This document shows, in pieces, positions 22,528-29,611 of a DNA stretch of 29,611 nt. The DNA comes from a virus, in IMG/VR virus record IMGVR_UViG_3300037131_000096, positions 1 through 29,611 of that record; one strand, given 5' to 3'. Made by a program: the position numbers and the translations under genes. The notes under the pieces were generated by a model. The model was given only the letters and a program-made list of their open reading frames with translations. It was not told where the DNA came from and searched no databases. The number at the start of each line of letters is the position of its first letter. Within the stretch, counting starts at the first letter, position 1.

Positions 22528-22856
22528 TTACGAGACGTGGAGGTTGACGACTGCGGCCTGCCAGTGCGAGCCGTTGTAGACGAACTGGCAGTAGTCGACG
22601 TAAGCCGCCGTGGTCGAGAGAGCGAACGAGCCGCCCGCCTTCTGGGGCGTGGTCGAAAAGGCCCACGTCCCTGCCGTGCCCGTGGCCTGGGTAAAGGTGC
22701 AGCACACCTTCGTGCCCGCCTGAGCGGTCGGGAAGGCGATCGTGGTCGTCAGCGACGACCGACGATGGAGTCGTTGATGAGCGGTGCGGGTGGCAACGTC
22801 ATGCCACTGGCGGGGAACGCGTCGATGGAAGTCGGGAACTGGCTAGTGGATGGCAT
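22528..22856 (-). pseudogene. Small beta-rich head/decoration protein split by a frameshift
   Basis: ATG 22856 has GAGGAAGGAA as ribosome site and opens a frame ending after 35 codons (MPSTSQFPTSIDAFPASGMT, then LPPAPLINDSIVGRR) at TGA 22749. One base back, another frame runs on to TAA 22528 and encodes about 70 further residues of good protein character: SLTTTIAFPTAQAGTKVCC, then FALSTTAAYVDYCQFVYNG and a final SHWQAAVVNLHVS. Together they would give one protein of about 108 residues, similar in style to phage decoration or fibre domains. The cause could be a natural mutation, an assembly error or programmed shifting. No slippery heptamer is seen at the junction (around 22749-22765). Confidence 0.65.
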
Positions 22857-22876
22857 GGGGATTCCTTCCTCGGGGG

Positions 22877-23782
22877 TTACAGCGAGACAGTCCCGGCAGG
22901 TGCTGTTCCGCACCGACAATTGAAATGAAGCGGCGGAGAGGGCAGGTCTGCCAGGGTGTAGGGGCCCGCTATGGACGAGTCGAGCGGGGCGCATTCCCCG
23001 CAGGCATCGGGCTGGCAGACGAAATCGAACGAGTCGACGCTGGCGGCGACCATCTGGGCGACCTGCGCCTGTTGCATGGCCGAATGGATCGACTCGTCGA
23101 TGTAGGCCTGGACGCCCGCGCCCTTGTCGATGATGGCGTTGACGGCGTCAGCCATCTCTTCTTGTCCGAAGTCACGAGCGATGGCGTCGGCGATGCACTT
23201 GCCGACGTCACCTGCGAGACCGCCCAGCTCGTCGGCGATCCAAGTGCCGGCCTCTGCGCCGTAGCTCCCGAGTTCACGCAGGTTGGCGAGCGTGTCGTCG
23301 AAAAGTTTGTCGAGGTCGATCGTGATGTCGGCCGGGGTGACCCCAGCGTCTTGCAGCAGCGCCGTGGCCTGGACGACGCCTTCTGCTGCGGCCTCGGCCT
23401 CCGCTAGCGAGACAAGTGCTGTCCACTCGGTTTCGACATCGGGATTGGCCCGCAGCCACTGGGTGAGCGCTCCGAGCGCGACCGCCTTGGCCGCGTCACG
23501 CCGGACCGTTGCCTCCTGGTCACCGGTCATGTCGTCGTCGTTGGGCTTCGTCACGTGGCGCTGAACCTTGGCTACGTAGGCCTTGGCGTCGAAGCCCTTC
23601 GCGATCGTCCTGGTCACGGGCTTGATCTTGCGCGCCCAACGCCTGGAGAGCTTGTCTCGGCGCGATTCCAGGTCGGCGAGCAGGGTTTCGTAGACGACGA
23701 TGCGGCGCACCAGGGACGGGTCGCCGAACTCGTCGGCGATCTCCTGGGCCATCTCGTAGACCTGCTCGCCGGTCATGGTCAT
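22877..23782 (-). CDS. Minor head protein, SPP1 gp7 / Mu F-like
   Basis: The 301-residue protein is helical, with a C-terminal signature of the phage Mu F/SPP1 gp7 family: SFDFVCQPDACGECAPLDSS, then PPLHFNCRCGTAPAG. ATG 23782 is chosen because it overlaps the preceding stop as ATGA and has AAAGGGGAT upstream. The open frame extends 36 residues further only as antisense shadow. These proteins are usually encoded near the portal and lie in the capsid in a few copies, often with the DNA. Helices with a KLSRRWARKIKPVTRTIAKG basic segment near residue 50 fit a DNA-contacting protein. Confidence 0.85.
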   Translation of the reverse strand: MTMTGEQVYEMAQEIADEFGDPSLVRRIVVYETLLADLESRRDKLSRRWARKIKPVTRTIAKGFDAKAYVAKVQRHVTKPNDDDMTGDQEATVRRDAAKAVALGALTQWLRANPDVETEWTALVSLAEAEAAAEGVVQATALLQDAGVTPADITIDLDKLFDDTLANLRELGSYGAEAGTWIADELGGLAGDVGKCIADAIARDFGQEEMADAVNAIIDKGAGVQAYIDESIHSAMQQAQVAQMVAASVDSFDFVCQPDACGECAPLDSSIAGPYTLADLPSPPLHFNCRCGTAPAGTVSL

Positions 23783-24099
23783 CGGGGCCGATCCCCTTTC
23801 TTGGCCCGCTTCCAATGCCCGAGCGCGTGGCGCTTGGTCTTGGCCAGCGTGAGGCGCTTCTTGAAGTGGAATCCGTGCGCCTTTTCCCATCCGGACGGTC
23901 CCCCGCTGCCCTGAGCTGTGGGAGACAGGCGCTTGGCGAACTTCTTGGGTTCACCGGTGAGGGAGAGCTTCTTGAGCGGGTAGGTCGTGTGGGCGGCGAT
24001 CTTGTGAGTGCCGAGAACCTGGCGGGTCGTGCCCTTCAGGGACTTAGCCGCGGGGATGCCCGAAACCGGGGCACGGAGCGTGCGGCGATGAACCGTCAC
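23779..24099 (-). CDS. Small basic protein of the head module
   Basis: The 106-residue product is strongly basic (HKIAAHTTYPLKKLSLTGEP, FHFKKRLTLAKTKRHALGHW) and has no acidic clusters. The start is GTG 24099, overlapping the upstream stop as GTGA. It lies between two small head genes and the gp7-like gene. Its charge suggests binding to DNA or to the acidic scaffold, an inference only. I do not recognise a family. Confidence 0.68.
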   Translation of the reverse strand: MTVHRRTLRAPVSGIPAAKSLKGTTRQVLGTHKIAAHTTYPLKKLSLTGEPKKFAKRLSPTAQGSGGPSGWEKAHGFHFKKRLTLAKTKRHALGHWKRAKKGDRPR

Positions 24100-24341
24100 G
24101 ACGTGCGGCGGAACTCGGCCTCGGCCTTCCGCTCCGTCTCCGGGAGCTGCTCGGCGGCGGCGTTAATCCTCGCTGAGGCGTCCGCGGCGGGCTCCACAGC
24201 GAAGGCACCCTTGGCCATGTAGTGGTCCCACACCTCAGGCGGATCGACCTTGTCGTCCAGCTCGAGGGATTCGGTCTCCTGAGCGACAAGGACGCCCTGG
24301 TCATCCAGTAGATCGCGACAAACGGAGATGACGTGCTTCAC
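24096..24341 (-). CDS. Small acidic protein of the head module, unknown function
   Basis: The 81-residue product begins MKHVISVCRDLLDDQGVLVA, continues EVWDHYMAKGAFAVEPAADA and ends with a helical Glu/Arg-rich segment. The start is GTG 24341 with a strong GAGAGGAG ribosome site 7 bases upstream. It overlaps the following basic protein gene (GTGA). The pair of one acidic and one basic small protein is notable, but no role is known. Confidence 0.72.
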   Translation of the reverse strand: MKHVISVCRDLLDDQGVLVAQETESLELDDKVDPPEVWDHYMAKGAFAVEPAADASARINAAAEQLPETERKAEAEFRRTS

Positions 24342-24359
24342 CGGCGTGCTCCTCTCGGT

Positions 24360-24503
24360 TTACCTGCGATGTCCGCCATAGGTGCCGCCTGAGATCTCTT
24401 TCGGCACCAGCGCTGCAGCTTTCGCCGCGGTCATGATCCCGTCGGTACCGGGCGCCTCTTCTGGGTCATCGGCTGCATCGGTTCGAGGGCTTTCATCTGG
24501 CAT
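24360..24503 (-). CDS. Possible very small ORF overlapping the zinc-ribbon gene
   Basis: From ATG 24503 a 47-residue frame reads MPDESPRTDAADDPEEAPGT and ends ALVPKEISGGTYGGHRR. It overlaps the upstream gene by 73 bases and fills the gap to the next gene. The ribosome site is weak and the frame upstream is arginine-rich shadow. A real gene is possible but not demonstrated. Confidence 0.35.
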   Translation of the reverse strand: MPDESPRTDAADDPEEAPGTDGIMTAAKAAALVPKEISGGTYGGHRR

Positions 24504-24766
24504 GGACGTACCGTCCCCAACTTGTCGGCGTCCTGAGTCGCGAGGACGCGCGCCGCTTTCAGCAATTCGGTGTTGCGAGTGAACGAGCACTCGGCATGAG
24601 CGTCGTGCCCGTCGTCGAAGCAGACACGCTGTCCTGGTTGGATCGGGCCTCCGCAGCGGTAGCACCGGCTGGGCCTGAGGCGGAGACGGTTGCGCTGCTG
24701 GCGCGTTGATCGTGTGATGCGCCCCCGCTTGGGCAGGCGGTTGGCGCGGGTGAAGGGTTCGCTCAC
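24431..24766 (-). CDS. Small zinc-ribbon protein next to the portal gene
   Basis: The 111-residue protein is basic at its N-terminus (RGRITRSTRQQRNRLRLRPS). It then has CYRCGG (Cys35, Cys38) and, after a short loop, a GHDAHAEC segment (His57, Cys60), together a treble-clef or zinc-ribbon-like site. The start is GTG 24766, overlapping the portal stop as GTGA. The C-terminal part is helical, then proline-rich. Proteins with such knuckles near portal genes are common in actinophages. Function is not established. Confidence 0.7.
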   Translation of the reverse strand: MSEPFTRANRLPKRGRITRSTRQQRNRLRLRPSRCYRCGGPIQPGQRVCFDDGHDAHAECSFTRNTELLKAARVLATQDADKLGTVRPCQMKALEPMQPMTQKRRPVPTGS

Positions 24767-26544
24767 GAGCGCACTCTCACGCGCCTGCGTTGCTCGTAGA
24801 CGGCGCGCCAGTTGGACTTGCGGGCGATGTACTCGGCCAGGTGCTCGCCGGACAGACGGGCGTCTGGGTCGTCCTCGGCTTCGGGCGGTGGGCCGGGAGC
24901 CGGTGGTTGTCCCTCTGGTGGCGGCTGGGAGGCCTGTCCGAATGCGGCCAAGTTCGCCATGCCCGCTTTCGCTGCCACGTTGGCCTTCGACAGGGCTGCC
25001 AGGTCGGCCCAGAGCGTGATGTTCTGCCTTTCGATCAGGACTGGGTCGTCGCCGCCGTCGATGGGTGGTTCGCTGATGTCGTCGCGGTAGCGATTGGCTG
25101 TCCAGGACCCGTTGCGGAGCCGCATGTCGCGGATCTCTTCAATGACCAGGTCGTCGCGCCAGTCCACCTCGGAGAAGCTGATGCGCCAGTCCTTGACACC
25201 ATAGGCCTGGTAACACAAGGCGAAGGTGAACTTTTCGAGCACGAGCTCGCTGGTCGGGCCGCAGGTGTTGACCCGGAAAGTTTTGTCTTGGCCTGATTCC
25301 GCGCCGGCGCCCCCGAGGGATCCAGCCTCCATGACACCGGCCTTGCGAGGTGGGTAGCCGTACGTGGACAGGATGTCGTTACGGGCACCGTCAAGCACGG
25401 ACATCCAGTAGTCGAGCTTGTTCTGGGACAGCTCGGTGACGCTGGTCTTGATGCCGCTCGACGCGCCGCCCTCGGTCGTGAACAGGTTCCCGATGTTGCG
25501 CGTGCCCAAGTTGCGGGCCGCGTACTGGCTGAGCTTCTTCTCGATCTCCGGCGGGGGCGTGATGCTGGGGAAGTCGACGTGCAGCCGTGGCGGGTCGCCA
25601 CGCTTCATGGTCTCTTTGATGAGGCCCGCGGCGAAGAGCCACGTCTTGATCGGGACGCTGGCCTTCGTGGTGGGACTGACGCCATAGAGCGAGGCGCCGG
25701 GAGAGTCGAGCTTCACGTGGATGACCTCGTGCGGCTCGAAATTCACCCGCTTGCCGGTATCGGTCATCTGCACGTAGGCGACGAGCTTGCCGTCGACCTC
25801 CTTGCCGATGTTGCCGTGCTCGTCTGCGATGACCGACATGGACTGGCAGTCGAGCGGCCAGAGGGCGACAGGCTCGTTGCCGATCCAGGTCACCTCCACG
25901 AAGGCATCGCCGAAGATCAGGGCGTCGGTGACCGCTCGGCGCATGAGCTGGCGGATGTCGTCGGTCGGGTTGCAGTAGTCGAGCAGCTCTTGGATACGGG
26001 AGATCTCCGGTGGAGGCGCCGCCTTGGTCTTGACCTGCTCGGGATCGAGGTTGAGCGGTTCGAGCGTCAGGCCACCGGCAGTGATGGTACGGGCGATGCC
26101 GTCCACACAGACCGCCGACCAGGGGCAGGTGAGGTACGCCTGCAGCAGCTCGGTCATCGCCGTCTGGCGGTCGGGTGCACCAGGGGTGGACGACATGCCG
26201 GAGTTGGTCGGCGTCGTGCCACCGATAGGCAGGCCGTTCACGTAGCCGAGGCGCGCCACCTGGCGTTTCGGAGGTTGTGGGAGCGCCGGTGCGGCTTCGA
26301 GGGCATGCGACTGGCCACGGCGCCACGGCAGGACCGAGCGCGACGGGGCTGTGGCCTCGACGAAGGGCGAAGGGGCCGTGCGACCGCCGTTGGCTGGTGC
26401 CATGAGCGGGCCAGCCTCGGAGGTCGGCATCTCCATCATGGACAGCTCGCGCTCGATGGTGGCCAGGGCCAATTCGGCGTGCGCGTGCTCCAGGCGGCCG
26501 AAGATGGGATCAGGCTCGCTCTTTTGCCGGTTCCAGAAAGCCAA
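24763..26544 (-). CDS. Portal protein
   Basis: The 593-residue product contains portal features: PWSAVCVDGIARTITAGGLT, DDIRQLMRRAVTDALIFGDA followed by FVEVTWIG, EPHEVIHVKLDSPGASLYGV (the stem-proximal 'G.SP' motif) and YGYPPRKAGVMEAGSLGGAG in the last third. The C-terminus is Pro-rich (PPPEGQPPAPGPPPEAEDDP), probably the flexible barrel or crown end. The start is TTG 26544 with a perfect AGGAGG ribosome site four to five bases upstream, the only option after the upstream stop. It forms the dodecameric DNA entry ring at the capsid vertex and docks the terminase. Confidence 0.92.
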   Translation of the reverse strand: MAFWNRQKSEPDPIFGRLEHAHAELALATIERELSMMEMPTSEAGPLMAPANGGRTAPSPFVEATAPSRSVLPWRRGQSHALEAAPALPQPPKRQVARLGYVNGLPIGGTTPTNSGMSSTPGAPDRQTAMTELLQAYLTCPWSAVCVDGIARTITAGGLTLEPLNLDPEQVKTKAAPPPEISRIQELLDYCNPTDDIRQLMRRAVTDALIFGDAFVEVTWIGNEPVALWPLDCQSMSVIADEHGNIGKEVDGKLVAYVQMTDTGKRVNFEPHEVIHVKLDSPGASLYGVSPTTKASVPIKTWLFAAGLIKETMKRGDPPRLHVDFPSITPPPEIEKKLSQYAARNLGTRNIGNLFTTEGGASSGIKTSVTELSQNKLDYWMSVLDGARNDILSTYGYPPRKAGVMEAGSLGGAGAESGQDKTFRVNTCGPTSELVLEKFTFALCYQAYGVKDWRISFSEVDWRDDLVIEEIRDMRLRNGSWTANRYRDDISEPPIDGGDDPVLIERQNITLWADLAALSKANVAAKAGMANLAAFGQASQPPPEGQPPAPGPPPEAEDDPDARLSGEHLAEYIARKSNWRAVYEQRRRVRVRS

Positions 26545-26558
26545 TTCAACCTCCTGGG

Positions 26559-26786
26559 TCAGACAAACGGCGAAGGTGCGACCGTCCCAGGCGGGAAGTC
26601 GCGGGGCGGCTCTTTGGAGCGGTCGACATCGGCAGGCATCGCGAAGCCGCTGGAGGCGAACACGCCACCGAACAGGGGCAGGCGTTCCTTGCCGTCGACG
26701 TCGAAGCCCGGATAGTGCGCCACGGGCTCCTGGACTGGCTCGGCGAGCAGGTCGTCGGGGAGGAAGTCGGGCTCTTTGTCAGGCAT
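26559..26786 (-). CDS. Small protein between terminase and portal, unknown function
   Basis: The 75-residue product reads MPDKEPDFLPDDLLAEPVQE, then a basic and hydrophobic middle (YPGFDVDGKERLPLFGGVFA), and ends PPGTVAPSPFV. ATG 26786 lies inside the end of the terminase gene (8-base overlap), so it is likely translationally coupled. A GGGAG purine site is very close to the ATG. No family recognised. Position fits a small portal or terminase-associated protein. Confidence 0.65.
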   Translation of the reverse strand: MPDKEPDFLPDDLLAEPVQEPVAHYPGFDVDGKERLPLFGGVFASSGFAMPADVDRSKEPPRDFPPGTVAPSPFV

Positions 26787-28308
26787 GGCTCCCGTTCCCG
26801 TTCCCGTTGGTGAAAGGCGACACCGCTGTGCCCCGGCCGGCCGTGAGCACGAGCGGCTTGGTCACGACCTTCGGAGGCTCATGCTCGCGGAGGTAAGGCG
26901 AACCGACGCCGCCCATCATCTGTATGGCATAGCGCAAGGCGTCGGCGGCATGGTCCTCAACGTGGGTGTCGACGTCCTCCACCCTGGTCTTGTCGTAGGG
27001 CAGGTCGGGCAAGGTCCGCACGAGGTTTGGGCACGTGTCGGCCAGCACATGAAGCATTGGGCAGGTGTCCTGGTGCCATTTGCCCTGCTGGCGGAGGTAC
27101 TCGTGCACCCGGCAGATCGGTCCGTCGGCGAGCGCCTCGTGCAGCTTCGTCCAGCCCGCGATCCGGTCGTTGTCGGCCAGGATGCACGGCAAGCCTTCCT
27201 GGGCGTACTCCTCGTAGATCGACAGCCCGTCGGTCAGGTGGTTGTTCGTCGACGGGTCGATGGCGTGGCGCACGTACCCGCGCTCCTCGCCTGCCTCGCG
27301 CTCGAGCGCCAAGATGCGTCGCGCCTGGTCGCGCACGCCCACACCCGTTTCGTAGAGTTCACGGTAGAGCCAGATGCGCTTGTCGCCATCGACGGCGAAC
27401 CAGATTGCGCACCACGGGTCGCGCCGGCCGTAGTCGATGCCGCACCAGCGCTGCCATTGCGGGGGAAGCGTCGTGCGCGGGACCACGTGGCGGTCGTAAC
27501 GCCACTCCTCGAAGACCTGGCCGCCGAAGGAATTCCAATCGCCGTCCAACATCGCTGCCCTCCGCGCTGGGTCCTTGATGGACATCAGCTCAGCCAGGTA
27601 GGTCTCGCCGACGTTGTCGAGGTTGTCGTAGACGCTGGCCGGGACGAAGCGCCGGGTCCTGCCGAACTCGTCGGTCAGCACCTTAGCCCCGTGCTCAGTC
27701 GCCTCTACGTACTCGGTCTTGATGAACGTGTGACCGACGCCGCCAGGGTTGCAACTGGCCCGCACCCCGATGACGCTCTTGCCGCCATCGCCGCTTCGTA
27801 GCGTCTCTCGCAGGATCGGGAGAGCCTCAGGGACGATCAGGGTCAGCTCATCGACCATGAGCAGACCCCACTCGGTCCCCTGGTAGAGAGTGGCGTCAGC
27901 GATGCTGTCGCAGTAGCCGAGCTGCAGCAATGATCCGTTCGGGAACGTGAGCAGGAAGTCCGAGCCGTTCCACTTGCAGCCGATCCTGCGGGCAAAGCCC
28001 ATCGCCGCCAGCTCTTTGTTGACGATGGTCTTCCTGAGCTGCGTGTACGACTGGCGGATCAGCAGTGCTCGCAGGCCAGGGCGCTCGTGGCAGAGCTTGA
28101 TACCCTCCATGAGCAGGGCTTTCGTCTTGCCACCGCCTCGACTGCCCCCGTAGACGACATCGAATTCCGTGGCCGCGTGGAACTCAGCTTGGCGCTCGTT
28201 CGGGACGTAACCGAAGGCGCTAAAGACTCCCTGGTTGCCCTCGGCCTCGAGAAGGTCAGCCAGCAGCAGCAGCGGGTTGGGCGCCTCGCAGGTCGGAGAT
28301 AAGGGCAC
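26779..28308 (-). CDS. terL: Terminase large subunit
   Basis: The 509-residue protein has an N-terminal ATPase and a C-terminal nuclease. The Walker A is GGSRGGGKT (53-61), the Walker B LLMVDE (148-153), and SCNPGG (184-189) is the coupling segment. The nuclease domain carries GIDYG (Asp291), HAIDPS (Asp350) and EDHAADALRY (Asp451, Asp455), the RNase H-like metal-binding acids. The start is GTG 28308, with AGGGAGAGG nine bases upstream, overlapping the small subunit gene by 53 bases. It drives ATP-dependent packaging into the prohead through the portal encoded downstream. Confidence 0.95.
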   Translation of the reverse strand: MPLSPTCEAPNPLLLLADLLEAEGNQGVFSAFGYVPNERQAEFHAATEFDVVYGGSRGGGKTKALLMEGIKLCHERPGLRALLIRQSYTQLRKTIVNKELAAMGFARRIGCKWNGSDFLLTFPNGSLLQLGYCDSIADATLYQGTEWGLLMVDELTLIVPEALPILRETLRSGDGGKSVIGVRASCNPGGVGHTFIKTEYVEATEHGAKVLTDEFGRTRRFVPASVYDNLDNVGETYLAELMSIKDPARRAAMLDGDWNSFGGQVFEEWRYDRHVVPRTTLPPQWQRWCGIDYGRRDPWCAIWFAVDGDKRIWLYRELYETGVGVRDQARRILALEREAGEERGYVRHAIDPSTNNHLTDGLSIYEEYAQEGLPCILADNDRIAGWTKLHEALADGPICRVHEYLRQQGKWHQDTCPMLHVLADTCPNLVRTLPDLPYDKTRVEDVDTHVEDHAADALRYAIQMMGGVGSPYLREHEPPKVVTKPLVLTAGRGTAVSPFTNGNGNGSHA

Positions 28309-28978
28309 GTCGGAACGCCTCTCCCTGTTCAGGACTCACGGCTGCGGCGGTCAGCGCGCGCCCCACAGCGGCGAGCAGGTCACGGGCCGACGTCTCCGCT
28401 AGCCTCACGCGCCGTTCCTCCACGCCAGCCTTCAGCGCCTCGGCGATGTACTTCGTGAGCCGGTCGCGCTCGTCGTCGTACATCTGGACCAGGATATGGC
28501 GCTTGGCTTCACCGGTTGGGATGCCCGAGACGTGGTAGGTGCGACCGTAGACACCGGGGTCGCCCCTCACATAGCGACGCTCACCGTCGTCGCCCATCTC
28601 AACGATGTCGGGATCGGGGTGGCTCGGGAGCTGAGCAGCAAGGCTGCGGTAATACTCGACGTTGCCGGCCGCTTCCCAAACCTGCGAGAGCAGGAAGTCG
28701 CCAGGGTCTCCGACGATGCTCAGACCTAGGCGCTCGCATGCTTGTCTGGCGATCTCGATCTCGGCCTTGCGAACTTCGACGGGGGCATTGCCGAAGTGAA
28801 ACTTGCATTGTCCGATGCCGAGGTGTGCGGTGCCGCTACCAGCTCTGGCGATGCAGTGCTTGGCGCGCCTGGCGTTCCACGCCCCGCAACACCAGCCCTT
28901 CTCGTGCAGCTCGTGGCGTTCGGTCGGCGTGAGGTCACACGGAACGGCGGGAGTCATCGCGCTAGTCGCCCCTGACAT
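28256..28978 (-). CDS. Probable terminase small subunit
   Basis: The 240-residue product directly precedes the large terminase subunit. Its N-terminus has a Cys/His cluster (Cys30, Cys31, Cys42, Cys58, His61: GWCCGAW...KHC...GQCKFHFG), a zinc-knuckle like those in phage DNA-binding proteins. The middle and end are helical (KAEIEIARQACERLGLSIVG, HILVQMYDDERDRLTKYIAE). ATG 28978 gives the longest form but has no clear ribosome site. ATG 28957 has AGGGG about 11 bases upstream, so it may be the true start. It would recognise the packaging site and load the large subunit. Its promoter and the GCCNN array lie immediately upstream. Position supports the role; similarity is not certain. Confidence 0.8.
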   Translation of the reverse strand: MSGATSAMTPAVPCDLTPTERHELHEKGWCCGAWNARRAKHCIARAGSGTAHLGIGQCKFHFGNAPVEVRKAEIEIARQACERLGLSIVGDPGDFLLSQVWEAAGNVEYYRSLAAQLPSHPDPDIVEMGDDGERRYVRGDPGVYGRTYHVSGIPTGEAKRHILVQMYDDERDRLTKYIAEALKAGVEERRVRLAETSARDLLAAVGRALTAAAVSPEQGEAFRRALISDLRGAQPAAAAG

Positions 28979-29030
28979 GCGGTCATGACGCTTCGCGGTC
29001 CTCTAGGGACTCGCGTAGTCACTCTACGCA

Positions 29031-29060
29031 CTTATACACCTTTGGTGGCCACCCGCGCAA
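29031..29060 (-). promoter_or_regulatory. Probable late-operon promoter upstream of the terminase genes
   Basis: On the minus strand TTGCGC (29060-29055) is followed after 18 bases by TATAAG (29036-29031). The -10 matches the consensus at 5 of 6 bases. Transcription would start near 29024, about 46-67 bases before the candidate starts of the small terminase gene. No other promoter with this score is seen in the gap. Confidence 0.6.
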
Positions 29061-29086
29061 GTATGGGCAGGTCACGGGTGGCCACC
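29044..29086. promoter_or_regulatory. Twin palindromic operator sites within and upstream of the promoter
   Basis: GGTGGCCACC is present at 29044-29053, in the promoter spacer, and at 29077-29086, just upstream of -35. Each is a perfect 10-bp palindrome and the two, extended by CG, make a 12-bp inverted repeat. Starts are 33 bases apart, about three helix turns, fitting cooperative binding on one DNA face. Regulator unknown. Confidence 0.6.
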
Positions 29087-29099
29087 TAGCAGCATAAGA

Positions 29100-29127
29100 G
29101 ACGGGGCGCTCCGAAGAACGCCCCGTC
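29100..29127 (-). terminator. Intrinsic terminator of the upstream gene
   Basis: GACGGGGCG and CGCCCCGTC form a perfect 9-bp GC-rich stem with a 10-base loop. On the minus strand it is followed by CTCTTAT. It lies after the coiled-coil gene and before the terminase promoter, so it could isolate the two transcripts. Confidence 0.7.
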
Positions 29128-29130
29128 CTT

Positions 29131-29260
29131 GCCTTGCCCAGCCCTGCCGAGCCGAGCCGTGCCTCGCCGCGCCACGCCCAGCCCTGCCAAGCCGCGCCCT
29201 GCCGCGCCAGGCCGCGCCCTGCCCAGCCGTGCCACGCCATGCCACGCCCCGCCGCGCCTA
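29131..29260. repeat. Uninterrupted GCCNN pentanucleotide array (26 units)
   Basis: From 29131 to 29260 the plus strand consists of 26 consecutive 5-base units. All begin with GCC, while the next two bases vary widely (TT, CA, CT, GA, GT, TC, GC, AC, AA, AG, AT, CC, TA). There is no phase break. The minus strand carries GG at every fifth base. It lies between the stop of the right-edge gene and the terminator, and does not look like coding sequence. Confidence 0.9.
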
Positions 29261-29263
29261 GAA

Positions 29264-29611
29264 CTACGTCCGAAGGATACCAGCCTCCCGCATCGCTTCA
29301 GCCATGCGGCTCATCTGTTGCTCCTGCTCGGAGAGACGTTGGTCAGTATCCTGAACGACCTTTGACAGAGCAACTTCAGTCCGTCGTTGCCGCTGGTCAA
29401 GATGGCTAATGGCCTGGCACATACCCTGGAGCTCCTCGCTACTGAGCATGTCTTGCAATCTCGTCGCTACGTGAAACAGGGGCGCCCGAGCCGTGACCAA
29501 CCATCGCTCGAAAGCGACTGGTCTCAAGTGCCCACAGCCCACCAGCGTCACGGGGGCCTTCATATTCGAGGGGATACTCGGGAGCCTGGAAGAGCACGGC
29601 TCGCTCAACAG
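29264..29611 (-). CDS. Coiled-coil protein of unknown function (open at right edge)
   Basis: A minus-strand frame ends at TAG 29264-29266 and is open to the window edge, so the start may lie outside. A TTG at 29608 is the first possible start seen. About 115 residues are visible. The first half (APVTLVGCGHLRPVAFERWL) is of mixed type. The second half is a coiled coil (QRQRRTEVALSKVVQDTDQR, then LSEQEQQMSRMAEAMREAGI). Base composition is lower in GC than the neighbouring structural genes. It is separated from the late operon by the GCCNN array and a terminator. No family recognised. Confidence 0.5.
   Translation of the reverse strand: MLSEPCSSRLPSIPSNMKAPVTLVGCGHLRPVAFERWLVTARAPLFHVATRLQDMLSSEELQGMCQAISHLDQRQRRTEVALSKVVQDTDQRLSEQEQQMSRMAEAMREAGILRT

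Noticed and set aside
20774-22705. Longer 643-codon form of the protease starting at 22705
   Set aside because: The extra 71 residues are His/Arg/Gly-rich shadow of the frameshifted small gene, and ATG 22492 has a perfect AAAGGAG site.
29019-29365. Plus- and minus-strand ORFs across the GCCNN array
   Set aside because: Open frames follow automatically from the repeat. The products are low-complexity Ala/Pro or Gly/Trp/Arg strings without ribosome sites.
1-29611. tRNA genes, CRISPR arrays and integrase attachment sites
   Set aside because: No cloverleaf-like segment, no direct-repeat array with spacers and no integrase gene were seen. The GCCNN array and the 129-bp repeats lack CRISPR architecture.

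Overview
The window looks like the late structural module of a contractile-tailed (myovirus-type) phage or prophage of a high-GC Gram-positive host, probably an actinobacterium. The sequence evidence is a terminase-portal-protease-capsid-sheath-tube-tape measure-baseplate-fibre gene order, high GC, many GTG and TTG starts with strong AGGAGG-type ribosome sites, ATGA/GTGA start-stop overlaps and actinophage-style minor tail proteins. The host is an inference. No integrase, repressor, lysis or replication gene is present, so lytic and prophage states cannot be separated from this window alone.

Nearly everything reads right to left on the minus strand as one long late operon. At the right edge (29264-29611) lies an open-ended coiled-coil ORF. 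It is followed by an unusual 285-bp control region: 26 perfect GCCNN pentanucleotides (29131-29260), an intrinsic terminator (29100-29127), and a promoter (29031-29060) carrying two copies of a 10-bp palindrome. This promoter could drive the small and large terminase genes, the portal, several small head genes, an SPP1 gp7-like minor head protein, a frameshifted small protein, a multidomain capsid protease with an apparent internal scaffold start, and the major capsid protein with an inserted beta domain. A long hairpin follows the capsid gene.

Next come neck and connector genes (17087-18916), a probable tail terminator, sheath (14654-16186), tube (14152-14592), the tail assembly chaperone pair joined by a probable -1 frameshift (13291-14120) and the tape measure protein (10558-13281).

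The operon is interrupted twice. At 9906-10557 two plus-strand genes, a ribbon-helix-helix regulator and a single-pass membrane protein, form a moron-like cassette with a probable leaderless promoter and operator repeats. At about 8803-9173 there is an internally deleted IS200/IS605 element. It keeps the 3' ends of divergent tnpA and tnpB and both end hairpins.

The baseplate module (2141-9859) contains a LysM protein, a hub, a spike-like protein, a baseplate J protein and a gpI-like protein. The most striking gene is at 4368-7463. It sits where a small gp25/W wedge gene is expected but encodes 1031 residues: an N-terminal beta region, two InlB/Flg_new repeats, a clan GH-A-like glycoside hydrolase with both catalytic glutamates, an Ig-like domain, and a C-terminal gp25-like domain. 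The left end holds a C1q-like fibre protein, two small minor tail proteins and the start of a YVTN beta-propeller protein that runs off the window.
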